This document shows positions 26,381-35,656 of a stretch of 64,000 bases of DNA, piece by piece. Position numbers and translations under genes: made by a program. The notes below the pieces were generated by a model. The model saw nothing but the letters and a program-made list of their open reading frames with translations. It did not search any database and was not told where the DNA came from. The DNA comes from Thermoplasmatales archaeon E-plasma. Lineage in GTDB: Archaea; Thermoplasmatota; Thermoplasmata; Thermoplasmatales; Thermoplasmataceae. The number at the start of each line of letters is the position of its first letter. Position 1 is the stretch's first letter. Where the stretch lies: NCBI GenBank assembly GCA_000496135.1, contig KI542675.1, positions 1-64,000 of the forward strand, given 5' to 3'.

Positions 26381-27022
26381 GTGAAGGGGCTCTATTCAGA
26401 ATCGTCTCCAAAAACAAAACTACTCTTAACAGTTAAGAGGAATGGAGAACCATCGCTCAGTGAGCTCAGCCACATTTTAGGCATATCAAAGGCTGCAGTT
26501 TTAAAGCACATATCGGAACTGGAAAAAGAGGGTATGCTGGAAAGAACTTATGTTCCATCAGGTAAAGGTAGACCAGTCTGCAAGGTGTTTATAACAGAAA
26601 AAGGCCATAGTGTTCTGCCCAAGTCTTATTCATCCCTTGCACTTGAAGCACTGGAATACGTTGAGAAAAATCTGGGACTGGCGGGGGTTTCAGAGGTTCT
26701 GCATTTAAGGTCTGCAAAAATTCTGGAGGAATATAGTAAAACCATTGAACCAACGGACGAAAGTCTTCTGGTGGAAAACCTGAAAACGCTAAGGAATTCA
26801 GACGGGTACATGGCGGAAATCAAAAAATTATCAGAACGGACATTTGAACTTTGTGAATACAATTGCCCCATTCTTCAGATTTCAGAAAAGTACTCAGAAG
26901 CTTGCAATTCAGAAAGAGAACTGTTTCAAGATCTGCTGGGTGCAGAGGTCGAATCAACGCACAGAATCATATCCGGTGCCAAAACATGCAGGTTCGTGAT
27001 CAAGTTTCAGGATAAGTACTAG
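26381..27022 (+). CDS. SufR-like winged-helix iron-sulfur regulator
   Basis: The N-terminal part is an ArsR/DeoR-like winged helix (SLSELSHILGISKAAVLKHI, then LEKEGMLERTYVPSGKGRPV). The C-terminal part has the cysteine pattern of SufR (CEYNCP, then EACNSERELF, LLGAEVE and KTCRFVI), which holds an iron-sulfur cluster sensing iron or oxidants. I prefer GTG 26381 because a TATA-like TTAATAAACC lies about 23 bp upstream; a TTG at 26366 is also open. The gene is divergent from the Rieske/ETF operon and could control it and itself. Confidence 0.8.
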   Translation: MKGLYSESSPKTKLLLTVKRNGEPSLSELSHILGISKAAVLKHISELEKEGMLERTYVPSGKGRPVCKVFITEKGHSVLPKSYSSLALEALEYVEKNLGLAGVSEVLHLRSAKILEEYSKTIEPTDESLLVENLKTLRNSDGYMAEIKKLSERTFELCEYNCPILQISEKYSEACNSERELFQDLLGAEVESTHRIISGAKTCRFVIKFQDKY

Positions 27023-27065
27023 AAAGCAGGAAATAAAAAATATATTTTTTTAGAGAAATGATGCA

Positions 27066-28112
27066 CTAAATTATTGCAACAGAATCTCCAAACTCGTGGC
27101 CACCCAGCCCAAAAGATGAAGCCATTGAATTTAACGGCATTGTCATTTGATCCCCCGTAAAGGCTGAAAGGAGATCGTTATGTGAGCTGTCGGGGTCGTG
27201 TACCCCGGTTATTATGCCGGAAAGTGGATAGATATCTGTATCCTGACCTATCTTTAACGTTGTGATCCCTTTAACACGCTTGAGGCTGCCTCCATTGCAT
27301 GCTGAAACAATAGCCCTTGCCACAGTAGTGCCAACTGCAATAACTCGCTTTCCGGAAGCAACAGCATTTTCCACTTTCTCCACTGTTTCATCTCTCACAT
27401 CATAAAATTCCGGAAGAAGAACATTTGATTTCTGAAATTCAGTTCTTTCCAGCGAGGCCAGATTGCAGTGCAATGTAACTGTTGACATTTGAATTCCTTT
27501 TTTTGTCAGCCTGTTCAAAATCTCATCATTGAATGGCCTTGAAGCAGAAGGGTATTCTGAGGACCCTAACTTTGTCTGGAACACGTTTTTGTAATAGGCA
27601 TAGTCAAAGGACCTTGTTATACCCTCATAAAATATTGGTTCGCCCATCTTAAGGAGGAATTTTTGCATATCTTCATTAAGATTGGTAAAGGTCATTTCAA
27701 CATATCTGGGAAACTCTTTATTTCTTCCCGCAACACTGGCAATTACCTCACTGTTTAATATTGAAAATTGAGCTTCACCGGGAATATTGCCAAACTCAGA
27801 TTTTGGTCTTATTTCTGCAAGAAATTTATTCTTACTCACAGGCTGGCCAACATGAATCCTGCAAAATCTCCCGCTTGAAACTTCTCTGGCCCAAAGTGAA
27901 GAGGGGAGCATCAAACTGTCATTAAATATGAGAAGATCCCCTGGTTCCAGGATTTCAGTGATATACGTGAAATCCGGATACAGGGAAACCTCCCCTGTCT
28001 TTAACAAAGCAACTGCAAGTTTAACAGAGCTTCTGTTCTTTCCCAGAATCTCCCCTGGCACATTTTCAGTTTTTTCTCCATTAAAATAGAGTAAATCATA
28101 GTACAAACTCAT
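27066..28112 (-). CDS. QueA-like S-adenosylmethionine ribosyltransferase-isomerase homologue
   Basis: A 348-residue protein with the QueA plan: PGDLLIFNDSLMLPSSLWA near the start, IRPKSEFG, PFNDEILNRL, TLHCNLASL at the place of LHVGxGTF, YDVRDETVEKVENA, IAVGTTVARA and a late SSHNDLLSAF. QueA makes epoxyqueuosine in bacterial tRNA, but archaea lack queuosine and make archaeosine, so the substrate here is probably different. The key loop is diverged. ATG 28112 shares one base with the stop of the SDR gene, so translation is coupled. Confidence 0.78.
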   Translation of the reverse strand: MSLYYDLLYFNGEKTENVPGEILGKNRSSVKLAVALLKTGEVSLYPDFTYITEILEPGDLLIFNDSLMLPSSLWAREVSSGRFCRIHVGQPVSKNKFLAEIRPKSEFGNIPGEAQFSILNSEVIASVAGRNKEFPRYVEMTFTNLNEDMQKFLLKMGEPIFYEGITRSFDYAYYKNVFQTKLGSSEYPSASRPFNDEILNRLTKKGIQMSTVTLHCNLASLERTEFQKSNVLLPEFYDVRDETVEKVENAVASGKRVIAVGTTVARAIVSACNGGSLKRVKGITTLKIGQDTDIYPLSGIITGVHDPDSSHNDLLSAFTGDQMTMPLNSMASSFGLGGHEFGDSVAII

Positions 28113-28798
28113 CACCTCTCAATGAGTTCCAGCAACTCTCTGGCTGAGTCACAGGGATTTTTCAAACGGTCAGGGTCGTCACCGGGAAGAGCCAATCTGT
28201 GCATCTCGGTATTCATATCGCCCGGATCAAAGGAAATGAATCTGTTTCCCAATTTTTCCTCCTCTGTTTGCATAATTCTGAACAGAAAATCCATTGCCGC
28301 TTTTGATGATCCATAAGGTCCCCAGCAAGGATAAGGAGTCGAGCCCGCATCTGAAGTGATATGTACATACGTGGTATTTCCTTTACCTTGTTTTTTCAAT
28401 AGTTTCAGAATAAGTGAAAGGTTTCCGAAAAAATTGGTTTCAAATACAGATCTAAAATCATTCGGTTCCAGATCAGATGAATTACGAAGCGGGGTCTTTC
28501 CAAGCTCACCAGCATTAAGAATAACCACATCAAATCTGCCAAACGTTTTCTGAAAAATTTCGAGGACATTATCCAGGTGATTTGAAACCCGTAAATCGCA
28601 AACTTCTGCAATTATATTTTTATTTCGATTTACTTCTCTGATTTCAGAAATCAAGTTAAAGCGCCTTCCAAAAGTTGCAACGTTCCACCCTGCATCCAGA
28701 AAAACATCCACACAGGCTCTGCCCAGCCCGGAAGTACCACCAGTTATGAGGACAGTTTTATTTTGCATCCACTCTTTTCTTTCTATTTTATTCTCCAT
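28112..28798 (-). CDS. Short-chain dehydrogenase/reductase
   Basis: A 228-residue SDR enzyme: cofactor loop TGGTSGLG near residue 20, NAGE, and the catalytic Ser-Tyr-Lys in ITSDAGS and YGSSKAAM. Arg and Asn after the second strand (FGRRFN) suggest NADP. The FDPGDMNTEM stretch after the active site matches the family. The substrate is unknown; strict coupling with the QueA-like gene suggests they modify the same molecule. A related pair in other genomes would be informative. Confidence 0.85.
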   Translation of the reverse strand: MENKIERKEWMQNKTVLITGGTSGLGRACVDVFLDAGWNVATFGRRFNLISEIREVNRNKNIIAEVCDLRVSNHLDNVLEIFQKTFGRFDVVILNAGELGKTPLRNSSDLEPNDFRSVFETNFFGNLSLILKLLKKQGKGNTTYVHITSDAGSTPYPCWGPYGSSKAAMDFLFRIMQTEEEKLGNRFISFDPGDMNTEMHRLALPGDDPDRLKNPCDSARELLELIER

Positions 28799-28859
28799 AG
28801 TTTATCATGTTTCCACATTAAATAAACAAAATGGTTAACAAAATAAATTAAAAAGGATT

Positions 28860-29759
28860 TTGTCCGAACAGAACATTACCCATGATATGGATCCATACGA
28901 AAAATCATGCATTCTCAAAGCGGGGAAAATCGGGAAAGCGGCTCTTGAATTTGCCCAGACACTTATAGAACCGGGAGCGCTTCTCCTTGATGTTGCTGAA
29001 AAGACAGAGACCTTCATCAGACAGGAAGGAGCTCAACCTTCATTTCCATTAAACCTGTCCATCAATCATGAAGCGGCACATTATACCCCTTTCCCCAACG
29101 ATAAAAAAACATTCAAAACAGGCGATCTGGTTAAAGTGGATATAGGCGCACAGGTGGATGGATTCATCTCAGACAATGCTGCAACTGTTGAGGTTGGAGG
29201 AACTGGAAATTATTCAAATCTCATTGATTCTTCAAGAGAAGCTCTTGAGGCTGCTTTAAAAGTATTGCGCCCTAATATACCAATAGGCCTTATCGGAAGG
29301 GTCATTGGTGATAAGATCAACTCCATGGGGTTTAAGCCTGTAAAGAATCTCGGCGGGCATGGAATAAACCGCTTTGATCTTCATTCAAGAATTTTTATTC
29401 CGAATTATGATGATGGAAATGGAGCAACCATAACCCCCGGCACAGTAATTGCAATAGAGCCTTTTGCATCCACGGGCACTGGAATGATCCATAACGGCCC
29501 GGGAGGCAATATTTACATAATGAGCGGGACGAAACAGGATAAAAGGGATCCGGTGTACGGCGCATTCAATATGCTTCCCTTTGCAGAGAGGTGGATTACA
29601 AGCTTAATTCCAGATCACTCTGCATACCTCAGGAAAATGATGGGGAAGAAACAGATTTCACAGTTTCCTGTACTCAAGGAGCATAATGGGGCTATGATAT
29701 CTCAGGCAGAGCATACCATACTTGTCTTGGCAGATGAAATAATTGTTACGACAAAGTAA
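28860..29759 (+). CDS. map: Methionine aminopeptidase, type II
   Basis: The 299-residue enzyme removes the initiator Met. The metal ligands of the pita-bread fold can be placed: His in INHEAAHYTPF, Asp in VKVDIGAQVDG and ISDNAATVEV, His in LGGHGINRF, Glu in IAIEPFAS and the final Glu in SQAEHTILV. The insertion before the last part marks type II, as in all archaea. The start is TTG 28860, and the sequence downstream of ATG 28890 (MDPYEKSC) is an alternative. It is divergent from the SDR gene. Confidence 0.95.
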   Translation: MSEQNITHDMDPYEKSCILKAGKIGKAALEFAQTLIEPGALLLDVAEKTETFIRQEGAQPSFPLNLSINHEAAHYTPFPNDKKTFKTGDLVKVDIGAQVDGFISDNAATVEVGGTGNYSNLIDSSREALEAALKVLRPNIPIGLIGRVIGDKINSMGFKPVKNLGGHGINRFDLHSRIFIPNYDDGNGATITPGTVIAIEPFASTGTGMIHNGPGGNIYIMSGTKQDKRDPVYGAFNMLPFAERWITSLIPDHSAYLRKMMGKKQISQFPVLKEHNGAMISQAEHTILVLADEIIVTTK

Positions 29760-29880
29760 GTTTTGAAAACCGAAGTAAGTTTATCTCCGGCATAGTGCAT
29801 CTACGTGGATTATCGCATATTGACAGTAACGGTTGAAGATTAAGCCTAAACATTTACATCTTGGTCGAGAATAACAATAC

Positions 29881-31525
29881 ATGACTCATATAATCAGGGA
29901 AGAGCGTGATCTCAAATTTATTTATACAAAAATCAAAGACGGTTCTTCATTTGCAGTTTCCGGTTTCAATCTATCAACCTCTCCGGAATATCTTCTTTTA
30001 AAACTATTTGAAACCTATGAGGAAACAGGACATCCAGCAAATCTTTTTCTTATTTCAGACAGTTCTCCAGGATCTCCGGGAAGGGGGCTTGACATAATAG
30101 CAAGGAAGATGTATGAATCAGGTGATTTTGGTTTCCTGTCCGGAATACTGTCGCCTTTTCTCGCCTTCACTCCATGGATGGAGAAGATCGTCAAGGAAAA
30201 CAAAATAGAGGGCTATACTGCAAGCATTGGAACAGTTGCACACTGGCTCAGGGAAATCTCTGCCTCAAGACCGGGACTTATAACAAGGGTCGGGCTTGGA
30301 ACTTTTCTTGATCCAAGAGAGTCCGGGTCGAGTCTTAATGAAAAGGCAAAGGAAAGAAAGAGGGTTTGTCAGGAAATTATAACCATCGACGGCCATGAAT
30401 TTATCTTCTTTAAAGGTCCACAACCGGATTTCTCACTCATCAGGGGAACAACCGCAGATGAGATAGGGAACATGAGCATGGAAAAGGAGGGAATTTATGG
30501 AAGCATATTTCCAATGGCACAGGCTGCTAAAGCTCTTCCCAATAAGGGACTCGTATTTTCTCAGGTGGAAAGAATAGCAAAGTTTGGGACAATGAATCCC
30601 AAGTCTGTTCACGTTCCAGGGCCCTTGATCGATTATATTGTTATTTCCCCGGAAATGTATTCCTGGCAGGGAGGGAATCTTGAATTCAATCCAGGTATCT
30701 CGGGAACCATAATCCCACCGGATCCCGCCAAAAAGAGAACCATCAGGTGAACTGACATTCCGGGATGTAATTGTACGGAGAACCGCCCAGGAAGTTGCCA
30801 GTGTCATAGCGGAAAAAAAGGGTCCAATAATAGTAAATTTTGGGGTAGGCATGCCTGCGGAAGTTCCAGCTGTCCTAAATGATGAGGGTTTAAAGGACTA
30901 CGTCTATTCAACAGTTGAAGCAGGACCATGGGGAGGTGTCCCTCTGAAGGGTTCAGATTTTGGTCTTTCAATGGGGCCATTTGCCATAATCCCTCTACCA
31001 GACCAGTTTACCCTGTATGAGGGTGGTATGATCGATCTGGCAGTACTTGGCTTCATGGAGGTCGATCCATATGGGAATGTGAATCCATCATCTCTTCCCG
31101 ATAAAATAACAGGGCCGGGAGGTTTTCCGGTCATAGTGTCAGGCTCCCCCAGGATCATTTTTGCGGGTGCTTTCACTTCCGGTAAACCTGATATTAAAGT
31201 AACCATGGACGGATTGAAAATAATCAGTGAAGGCGGAAAGAAATTTGTAAAGAACCCATACAAGATTTTATTCTCAACAAATCAAATGGATGGAAGAAAG
31301 AAAGAGATTACATACATAACAGAAAGAGCTGTATTCAAGCTTATCTCTGGAAACGTCACACTTGTTGAAATTGCACCAGGAGTCGATATTGAAAAAGACA
31401 TAATGGATATGATGGAATTCAGACCAAAGGTATCTCAGGCAATAAACGAAATGGATAGGGCAATATTCCTTAACTGGAGATTAGGGCTCTCCAAAAAAGG
31501 ACCAAGGCATCAACAGAAAATCTGA
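29881..31525 (+). CDS. Acyl-CoA:acetate/3-ketoacid CoA-transferase, frameshifted
   Basis: Two frames make one YdiF-type CoA-transferase of about 540 residues. The first (29881-30750, 289 residues) is the alpha-like half (LFLISDSSPGSPGRG, GTTADEIGNMSMEKEG). The second includes GELTFRDVIVRRTAQEVASV and then NFGVGMPAEV and the catalytic Glu in STVEAGPWGGVP. The second frame has no start codon before 30851, and its upstream part is clearly coding, so a split subunit pair is unlikely. Removing one A from AAAAA at 30730-30734 restores a single frame. The enzyme would move CoA between acyl groups in fatty or keto acid metabolism. Confidence 0.8.
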
Positions 31526-31688
31526 TTGTATATAAATGATTAATTAAATTGCTTTAACTTTTTACAAAATCACTCAATCGGTCAAAATTTATCCATGGTT
31601 GTGAAGAAGATCAGAAGTGGAACTTGATTTCAGAAGTATGCAAAAATCCATTTGGACAATCACAGTCAATTTTATATAGAATAAGTAG

Positions 31689-31708
31689 CGTATATATATC
31701 AATATACG
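31689..31708. promoter_or_regulatory. AT-rich palindrome upstream of the MFS gene
   Basis: CGTATAT at 31689-31695 and ATATACG at 31702-31708 form an exact inverted repeat with a 6-base centre, 56 bp before the ATG. TTTTATATAGAATA just upstream and TACTATATACT just downstream could both act as TATA boxes. The site could bind a regulator, but AT-rich palindromes arise easily. Confidence 0.3.
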
Positions 31709-31763
31709 ATACTATATACTATATCGGTAAACCTTATTACACCACTATAATTGAAAGGAATGT

Positions 31764-33209
31764 ATGAGTACAGATACAAAAGAGGACTTGATAAAGTCCA
31801 TAAACGAAACGGAAACAAGTGGTTTTCACTACAAAACCTGGTTGATTTCTGGTCTCGGCTTCTTTACAGATGCATACGACCTGTTCATAATAGGAGTAGT
31901 GACAAGCTTACTGGTTTTGGCTGGCTGGGGTAAATTCAGCACTTTGGAAACATCCCTGCTGGATTCAACAGCTCTACTGTCAGCAGTAATTGGGGCCCTT
32001 ATTTTTGGAAGGCTGCTTGATAAATTAGGAAGAAAAGCAATCTAGGAACTGGAACTTATAATTCTAGTCGTAGGGGCATTGGGGAGTGCATTCCTGACAC
32101 CGGTGAACGGAGTGTATATTTTGATAGCATGGAGATTCATTCTTGGAATAGGAATTGGAGGAGATTATGCCACAAGTTCAACAATTATGGCAGAATACTC
32201 AAACTCCCGCAGCAGAGGAAAACTTGTTGGTATGGTTTTTTCAATGCAGTCATTTGGATTGCTCGCGGGTCCTCTAATATCCCTTGGATTGATCTTCTCA
32301 GGTATTGATCTGGGTCTTGTCTGGAAGTTACTTTTGGCATTCGGCGCAATTCCAGCCATAATTGTGGTATATTACAGAAGAAAGATGCCTGAGACACCAA
32401 GATACAGTCTCAGAGTTAAGGGCGATGCAAAAGGTGCATCAAGCAACTGGCAGAAATATACCGGCATATCCACAACTGCAGACGCGAGTACAGAAACAGT
32501 CAGGGAATCCTGGATAAGCATCATAAAACAGAAAAGATTCCTTCTTACTCTCCTTGGAACAGCTGGATCATGGTTCCTGATGGACTGGGCTTTGTATGGT
32601 AATTCAATCATGTCAAACTCAATGTTATCCGCTCTGGTGCCTTCCGCTGTAACAGGACTTAGCCGACTGATAACAACTACGGAATATTCAGCGTTGATAT
32701 TTGGTGTTGCGGCACTTCCAGGTTACTGGTTAGCAACGTTTACCATCGACAGGATTGGAAGAAAACCAATTCAGACGATTGGATTCGCCGCCATGGCCGT
32801 CAGCTTTGGGATTCTGGGAATATTCCACCAGCTTCTCTCTGCGTCCTTCGTGGCTGAGTTTCTGGTTATTTACGGTATGAGCTACTTCTTCATTGAGTTT
32901 GGACCAAATGTAACTACCTTCATATATCCACCTGAAGTTTTTCCCACTAAAGTCAGAGGGTTAGGTTCAGGTGCATCAGCTGCTGGAGGTAAAACCGGTG
33001 CTTTCCTGGGGACATTCCTTAATGTAATAATAAGCGCATCCTTAGGGGAATCAGGACTATTCCTGATTCTGGCATTCCTTTCAGTAATTGGACTGATATT
33101 CACCGTGGTACTGCTCCCTGAACCAAAGAGACTGGATCTGGACGAAATATCGGGAGAAAACGAACTTCTCAAGGGGGAAGCACTTAGGACAGGAACAAAA
33201 GCTAACTAA
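31764..33209 (+). CDS. MFS transporter, phosphate:H+ symporter-like, with in-frame TAG
   Basis: Two open stretches in the same frame (31764-32045 and 32046-33209) are separated only by TAG at 32043-32045. Together they encode about 481 residues with 12 membrane segments. The first part has GFFTDAYDLFIIGVV and GRLLDKLGRKAI; the second GGDYATSSTIMAEYSNSRSRG, FGPNVTTFIYPPEVFPTKVRG and GASAAGGKTGAFLG, as in Pho84/PHS-type proton-coupled phosphate and organic acid carriers. In relatives a Tyr is common at the TAG position, so a TAY to TAG change is likely. Translation could restart downstream only as a truncated, probably inactive protein. Confidence 0.78.
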
Positions 33210-33218
33210 GAATACCAT

Positions 33219-33234
33219 TATTTTTATTTTTTTT
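33219..33234 (+). terminator. T-rich terminator after the MFS gene
   Basis: A run of 14 T residues broken by one A, starting about 10 bp after the stop codon. Archaeal RNA polymerase terminates on such T tracts without a hairpin. Confidence 0.5.
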
Positions 33235-33430
33235 AAATTACAAATTGTACCCAGAAACACTATTTTTTCTGCATTTCATAACTTTTACACATCTTTTCTT
33301 AATACCTCAAAAGCATTGAAAAAAATTGGATTTTTCTCTTCTAATGGCGATGGAGGTATAATTGACCTTTCCACTCTGACATGGACCCCATAGAATATTA
33401 TTTTACTGAGTTCTATCTTTCCAATTAATC

Positions 33431-34051
33431 ATGTTTATAGCTATTGAAGGGATCGATGGTTCCGGGAAGAGCACTTTAGCCAGTTCAATTGAGAAAGTTC
33501 TATCCTCCTTAAACTACAGGGTATATAGAACATATGAACCCACTGATAAATTCTTAGAAAATCAGGTGATTCTTGAGAAGTCAGGGCGAGACGAGCCTCT
33601 CCTGTTACTATCTCTATTTCTCAAAGACAGAATTGAACACTCCAATGAAATAAAAAGGCAATTGGATATGGGAAATATTGTTATATGCGATCGCTACTCT
33701 CTCTCAACATTTGCATATCAGGGAGCTCTCCTAAGGAATAATTTTGAAGATGACAAATCGTGGATCGAATGGATGGAAAACGTTCTGAGTATAGTGAGGG
33801 TGATACCAGATTTAACAATATATCTTGACCTTGATCCAAAGGAATTTATGCAAAGAAAGGTGGGTAACCACCAATATGAAATGTTCGAAAACGAGGAATA
33901 TCTCTGCTCAGTTTATGATACTTACAGAAAAGCCATTGATCATAAGATTTTATCAAAAAGTTACCACATATGTGATGCCAGCCTGCCCAGAAACATGGTT
34001 CTTGAATGTGCTATGAATGGTATAAAAAGCAACATTAATTTGATTAAGTAA
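33431..34051 (+). CDS. tmk: Thymidylate kinase
   Basis: A 206-residue nucleoside monophosphate kinase making dTDP from dTMP. The P-loop is GIDGSGKST at residues 7-15, followed by YRTYEPTD, the DR(Y) motif VICDRYSLSTFAYQG and the LID-side LDLDPKEFMQRK. The length and order are typical. It stands alone with about 220 bp of upstream sequence in which no TATA box is distinct. Confidence 0.92.
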   Translation: MFIAIEGIDGSGKSTLASSIEKVLSSLNYRVYRTYEPTDKFLENQVILEKSGRDEPLLLLSLFLKDRIEHSNEIKRQLDMGNIVICDRYSLSTFAYQGALLRNNFEDDKSWIEWMENVLSIVRVIPDLTIYLDLDPKEFMQRKVGNHQYEMFENEEYLCSVYDTYRKAIDHKILSKSYHICDASLPRNMVLECAMNGIKSNINLIK

Positions 34052-34190
34052 GATGAAAGTTTCGTTTTCTCTCACATCTTGCCATAAATTATGTGAAAAA
34101 GCAGATCCGGTGAAAATAAAAATTCTCCACACTGGAACATTCATAGTAATTTTCTAGAAAGTGTTATTCATCGGCAATGAATTCTTTTCT

Positions 34191-35366
34191 ATGTCAGAAC
34201 GGAATGGTGGAATAAACACAAGAGCAGTGTCAGCCGGGGAACTTAAAATAAAAGAGTTTGGGAACGTTGTTACACCTATATTTCAAAATGCCACTTTTAT
34301 CTATCCGAACTATGAAAGTGGAGCAATAAATGATCCATCCACAGGGAAGCCATACATTTACTCGAGATGGGGAAATCCCACTGTCAACTCACTGGAACAA
34401 AAATATGCAGCAATTGAAGGTTCCGAGTTTGGAATTTCGTTTTCTTCAGGAATGTCTGCAATTTCCTGTCTGGCAATGTCAAAATTGAAAAGGGGAATGA
34501 AACTCCTTTCAGCTTCAGAGCTGTATGGGCAGACATACTCATACTTCCTCAACAAGCTTATGGAGATTGGAATTGATGTAACATTTATGGATACCAGCAC
34601 TCTTAACGAGGGCTCTTTTAAGGCGTCTGATTATGACATGATTTATGCGGAATCTATTACAAATCCAACGGATATGGTCACAGATATTCAACTTCTGGGG
34701 TCCTTATGCAGGGACACAGGTACAGAACTGGCAATCGATGCAACATTTGCATCCCCGGTAAATCAAAACCCTCTGGACCTTGGGGCGGATTATGTGGTTC
34801 ACAGCGGGACAAAATATCTCTCAGGACACTCGGATGCAATATGCGGATTCCTGGGAACAAATGATGATCCTGGTGCAATATATGATATGAGGAAGAACCT
34901 TGGTCCGGTTCTGGATCCAACACAGGCATACATTATTTCCAGAGGAATGAAGACAATAGGTCTGAGGGTGGGAAGACAAAATGAAAATGCAATGAAAATT
35001 TCAAAATTTCTGGAAGAAAATGGAAAGGTTGAGAGTGTTTTTTATCCAGGACTGGAGTCAAATCCATATCACAAAATTGCCAGAAGAAATTTGAAGGGCT
35101 ATGGAGGAATGCTGTCCTTTGAAATTAAAGGGGGCGTCGATCAGGCAAGAAAGTTTCTGGGGAAGCTGAGATATATAACACCTGCTCCAAGTCTGGGAGG
35201 GGTTGAGTCGCTTGTCACGCTTCCCATAGACACATCCCATTCATCCATGTCAAAGGTGCAAAGGGAAAAAATTGGAATTAAGGATGGTCTTGTAAGATTT
35301 TCATGTGGAATAGAAGATGCGGAAGATCTCATAGAGGATATGAAAAGTGCTCTTGATTTTCTATGA
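34191..35366 (+). CDS. Cys/Met metabolism PLP enzyme (cystathionine gamma-synthase/lyase or sulfhydrylase type)
   Basis: A 391-residue fold-type-I PLP enzyme. Visible positions are YSRWGNPTVNSLEQ, SSGMSAISC, ESITNPTD, AIDATFASPVNQNPLDLGAD and the Schiff-base Lys in VVHSGTKYLSGHSD. The family splits into cystathionine gamma-synthase, gamma-lyase, methionine gamma-lyase and O-acetylhomoserine sulfhydrylase; the sequence does not decide. ATG 34191 is chosen over the GTG at 34161 because the conserved part starts right after it. No methionine-pathway gene is adjacent. Confidence 0.9.
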   Translation: MSERNGGINTRAVSAGELKIKEFGNVVTPIFQNATFIYPNYESGAINDPSTGKPYIYSRWGNPTVNSLEQKYAAIEGSEFGISFSSGMSAISCLAMSKLKRGMKLLSASELYGQTYSYFLNKLMEIGIDVTFMDTSTLNEGSFKASDYDMIYAESITNPTDMVTDIQLLGSLCRDTGTELAIDATFASPVNQNPLDLGADYVVHSGTKYLSGHSDAICGFLGTNDDPGAIYDMRKNLGPVLDPTQAYIISRGMKTIGLRVGRQNENAMKISKFLEENGKVESVFYPGLESNPYHKIARRNLKGYGGMLSFEIKGGVDQARKFLGKLRYITPAPSLGGVESLVTLPIDTSHSSMSKVQREKIGIKDGLVRFSCGIEDAEDLIEDMKSALDFL

Positions 35367-35388
35367 CTGTAAAAATTTGAAAGAATAT

Positions 35389-35472
35389 GCAGGGGACGGG
35401 ATTTGAACCCGCGTATCCCTACGGAACCAGACCCTCAATCTGGCGCCTTTGACCAATCTCGACAACCCCTGC
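35389..35472 (-). tRNA. tRNA-Leu (anticodon GAG)
   Basis: An 84-nt cloverleaf on the minus strand. The acceptor stem GCAGGGG pairs with CCCCTGC, the D arm contains GAGATTGGTCAAAGGC, the anticodon loop is TTGAGGG with GAG, a long variable arm follows as expected for Leu, and the T arm has GGGTTCAAATCCC. CCA is not encoded. It reads CTC and CTT codons. Confidence 0.93.
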
Positions 35473-35656
35473 TTCTACGGTCGTGATTGCCCATTACATA
35501 ATTAATTTTCTCAATCGATGGTAAATTTCCAATTATGTAACATGCATTTTTAGATTATTGGATCTATGAGGATTTGCGCGATTTAAGATTCTTGCGTCAC
35601 GGGTCTATGGGCTTTTGAAGCACTCCCTTCCAACATGGAAAAAAAGCCATGTAAAG

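Noticed and set aside
30725-30750. Bacterial-type -1 slippage at the A-rich site of the CoA-transferase
   Set aside because: The -1 frame ends in a TGA within a few codons. Only a +1 shift (or loss of one A) leads to the second half.
32043-32045. TAG read as pyrrolysine
   Set aside because: Pyrrolysine is found in methylamine methyltransferases of methanogens. This is a transporter, no pyl gene is visible, and Tyr is usual at the site.
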